DNA from: an uncultured Ruminococcus sp.
GTDB lineage: Bacteria > Bacillota > Clostridia > Oscillospirales > Ruminococcaceae
DNA length: 64,000 nucleotides
Direction of reading: 5' to 3'
Assembly: GCA_902783005.1 (NCBI GenBank)
Contig: CACZPI010000143.1
Location: 1-64,000, forward strand
The translations under genes were made by a program, and so were the position numbers. Shown piece after piece: positions 63,818 through 64,000 of the stretch. How positions within the stretch are numbered: the stretch's first letter is position 1; the number at the start of each line of letters is the position of its first letter. Under the pieces are notes generated by a model that saw only the letters and a program-made list of their open reading frames with translations, searched no databases and was not told the DNA's origin.

Positions 63818-64000
<183 letters not shown>

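Overview
The window is a stretch of a Gram-positive, anaerobic Clostridia-type chromosome with moderately high GC. It most resembles a cellulolytic Ruminococcus (Oscillospiraceae). Supporting this are the Firmicutes gene orders (infC-rpmI-rplT, phoH-ybeY-era-yqzL-recO-mutS2, aroQ-pepP-efp-CD1247-type gene, plsX-rnc-smc-ftsY), an IspH-S1 fusion known from Clostridia, a secreted GH9 cellulase, WYL and ANTAR regulators, and strong sigma-A promoters (TTGACA, 17 bp, TATAAT). Species assignment is inference. I see no rRNA, tRNA, CRISPR array, insertion sequence or prophage. Most of the window is conserved housekeeping DNA with a few accessory genes.

Layout. 1-5 kb: the start of a DUF2828/TROVE-like gene (partial) behind a long leader that holds a small ORF and a potential pseudoknot; then a metallophosphoesterase, an HD protein and a coupled pair of WYL regulators. 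5-11 kb: a DacF-like protein whose penicillin-binding motifs are degenerate; asd-dapA-dapB behind a lysine riboswitch; queA. 11-16 kb: an AraC regulator with a Thr/Pro-rich membrane protein, a TetR regulator, and a glutamine-synthetase-like protein lacking several metal ligands paired with an ANTAR protein whose receiver lacks the phosphorylatable Asp; a flavin reductase. 16-19 kb: CD1247-type gene, efp, pepP, aroQ, rpsU.

19-39 kb: a long, tightly packed leftward run, probably one or a few transcripts (rRNA methyltransferase-dprA-topA-trmFO-plsX-rnc-radical SAM-smc-ftsY-rdgB-yhbY-nadD-yqeK-LCP-rsfS-membrane protein-leuS), with many start/stop overlaps. 39-41 kb: infC-rpmI-rplT with an L20-type leader and a probable ATT start for infC. 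41-47.6 kb: rightward prepilin-phoH-ybeY-era-yqzL-recO-mutS2.

47.6-57.5 kb is the most accessory part: a LacI-type sensor fused to GGDEF directly before a membrane-anchored GH9 cellulase, a glutathione peroxidase/OhrR peroxide-response pair, an NAD-dependent epimerase-like protein, an orphan sugar-binding lipoprotein, and an SDR/ArsR pair. 57.6-64 kb: a DNA glycosylase, RqcH, a membrane protein, the IspH-S1 fusion, plsC, cmk and the end of a BaiN/HI0933-type flavoprotein.

The best candidate for something undescribed is the pseudo-GS plus pseudo-receiver ANTAR pair (13.5-15.5 kb). After it come the structured leader before the Ro60-like gene, the catalytically degenerate DacF-like protein, and the FtsY whose acidic domain sits at the C-terminus.
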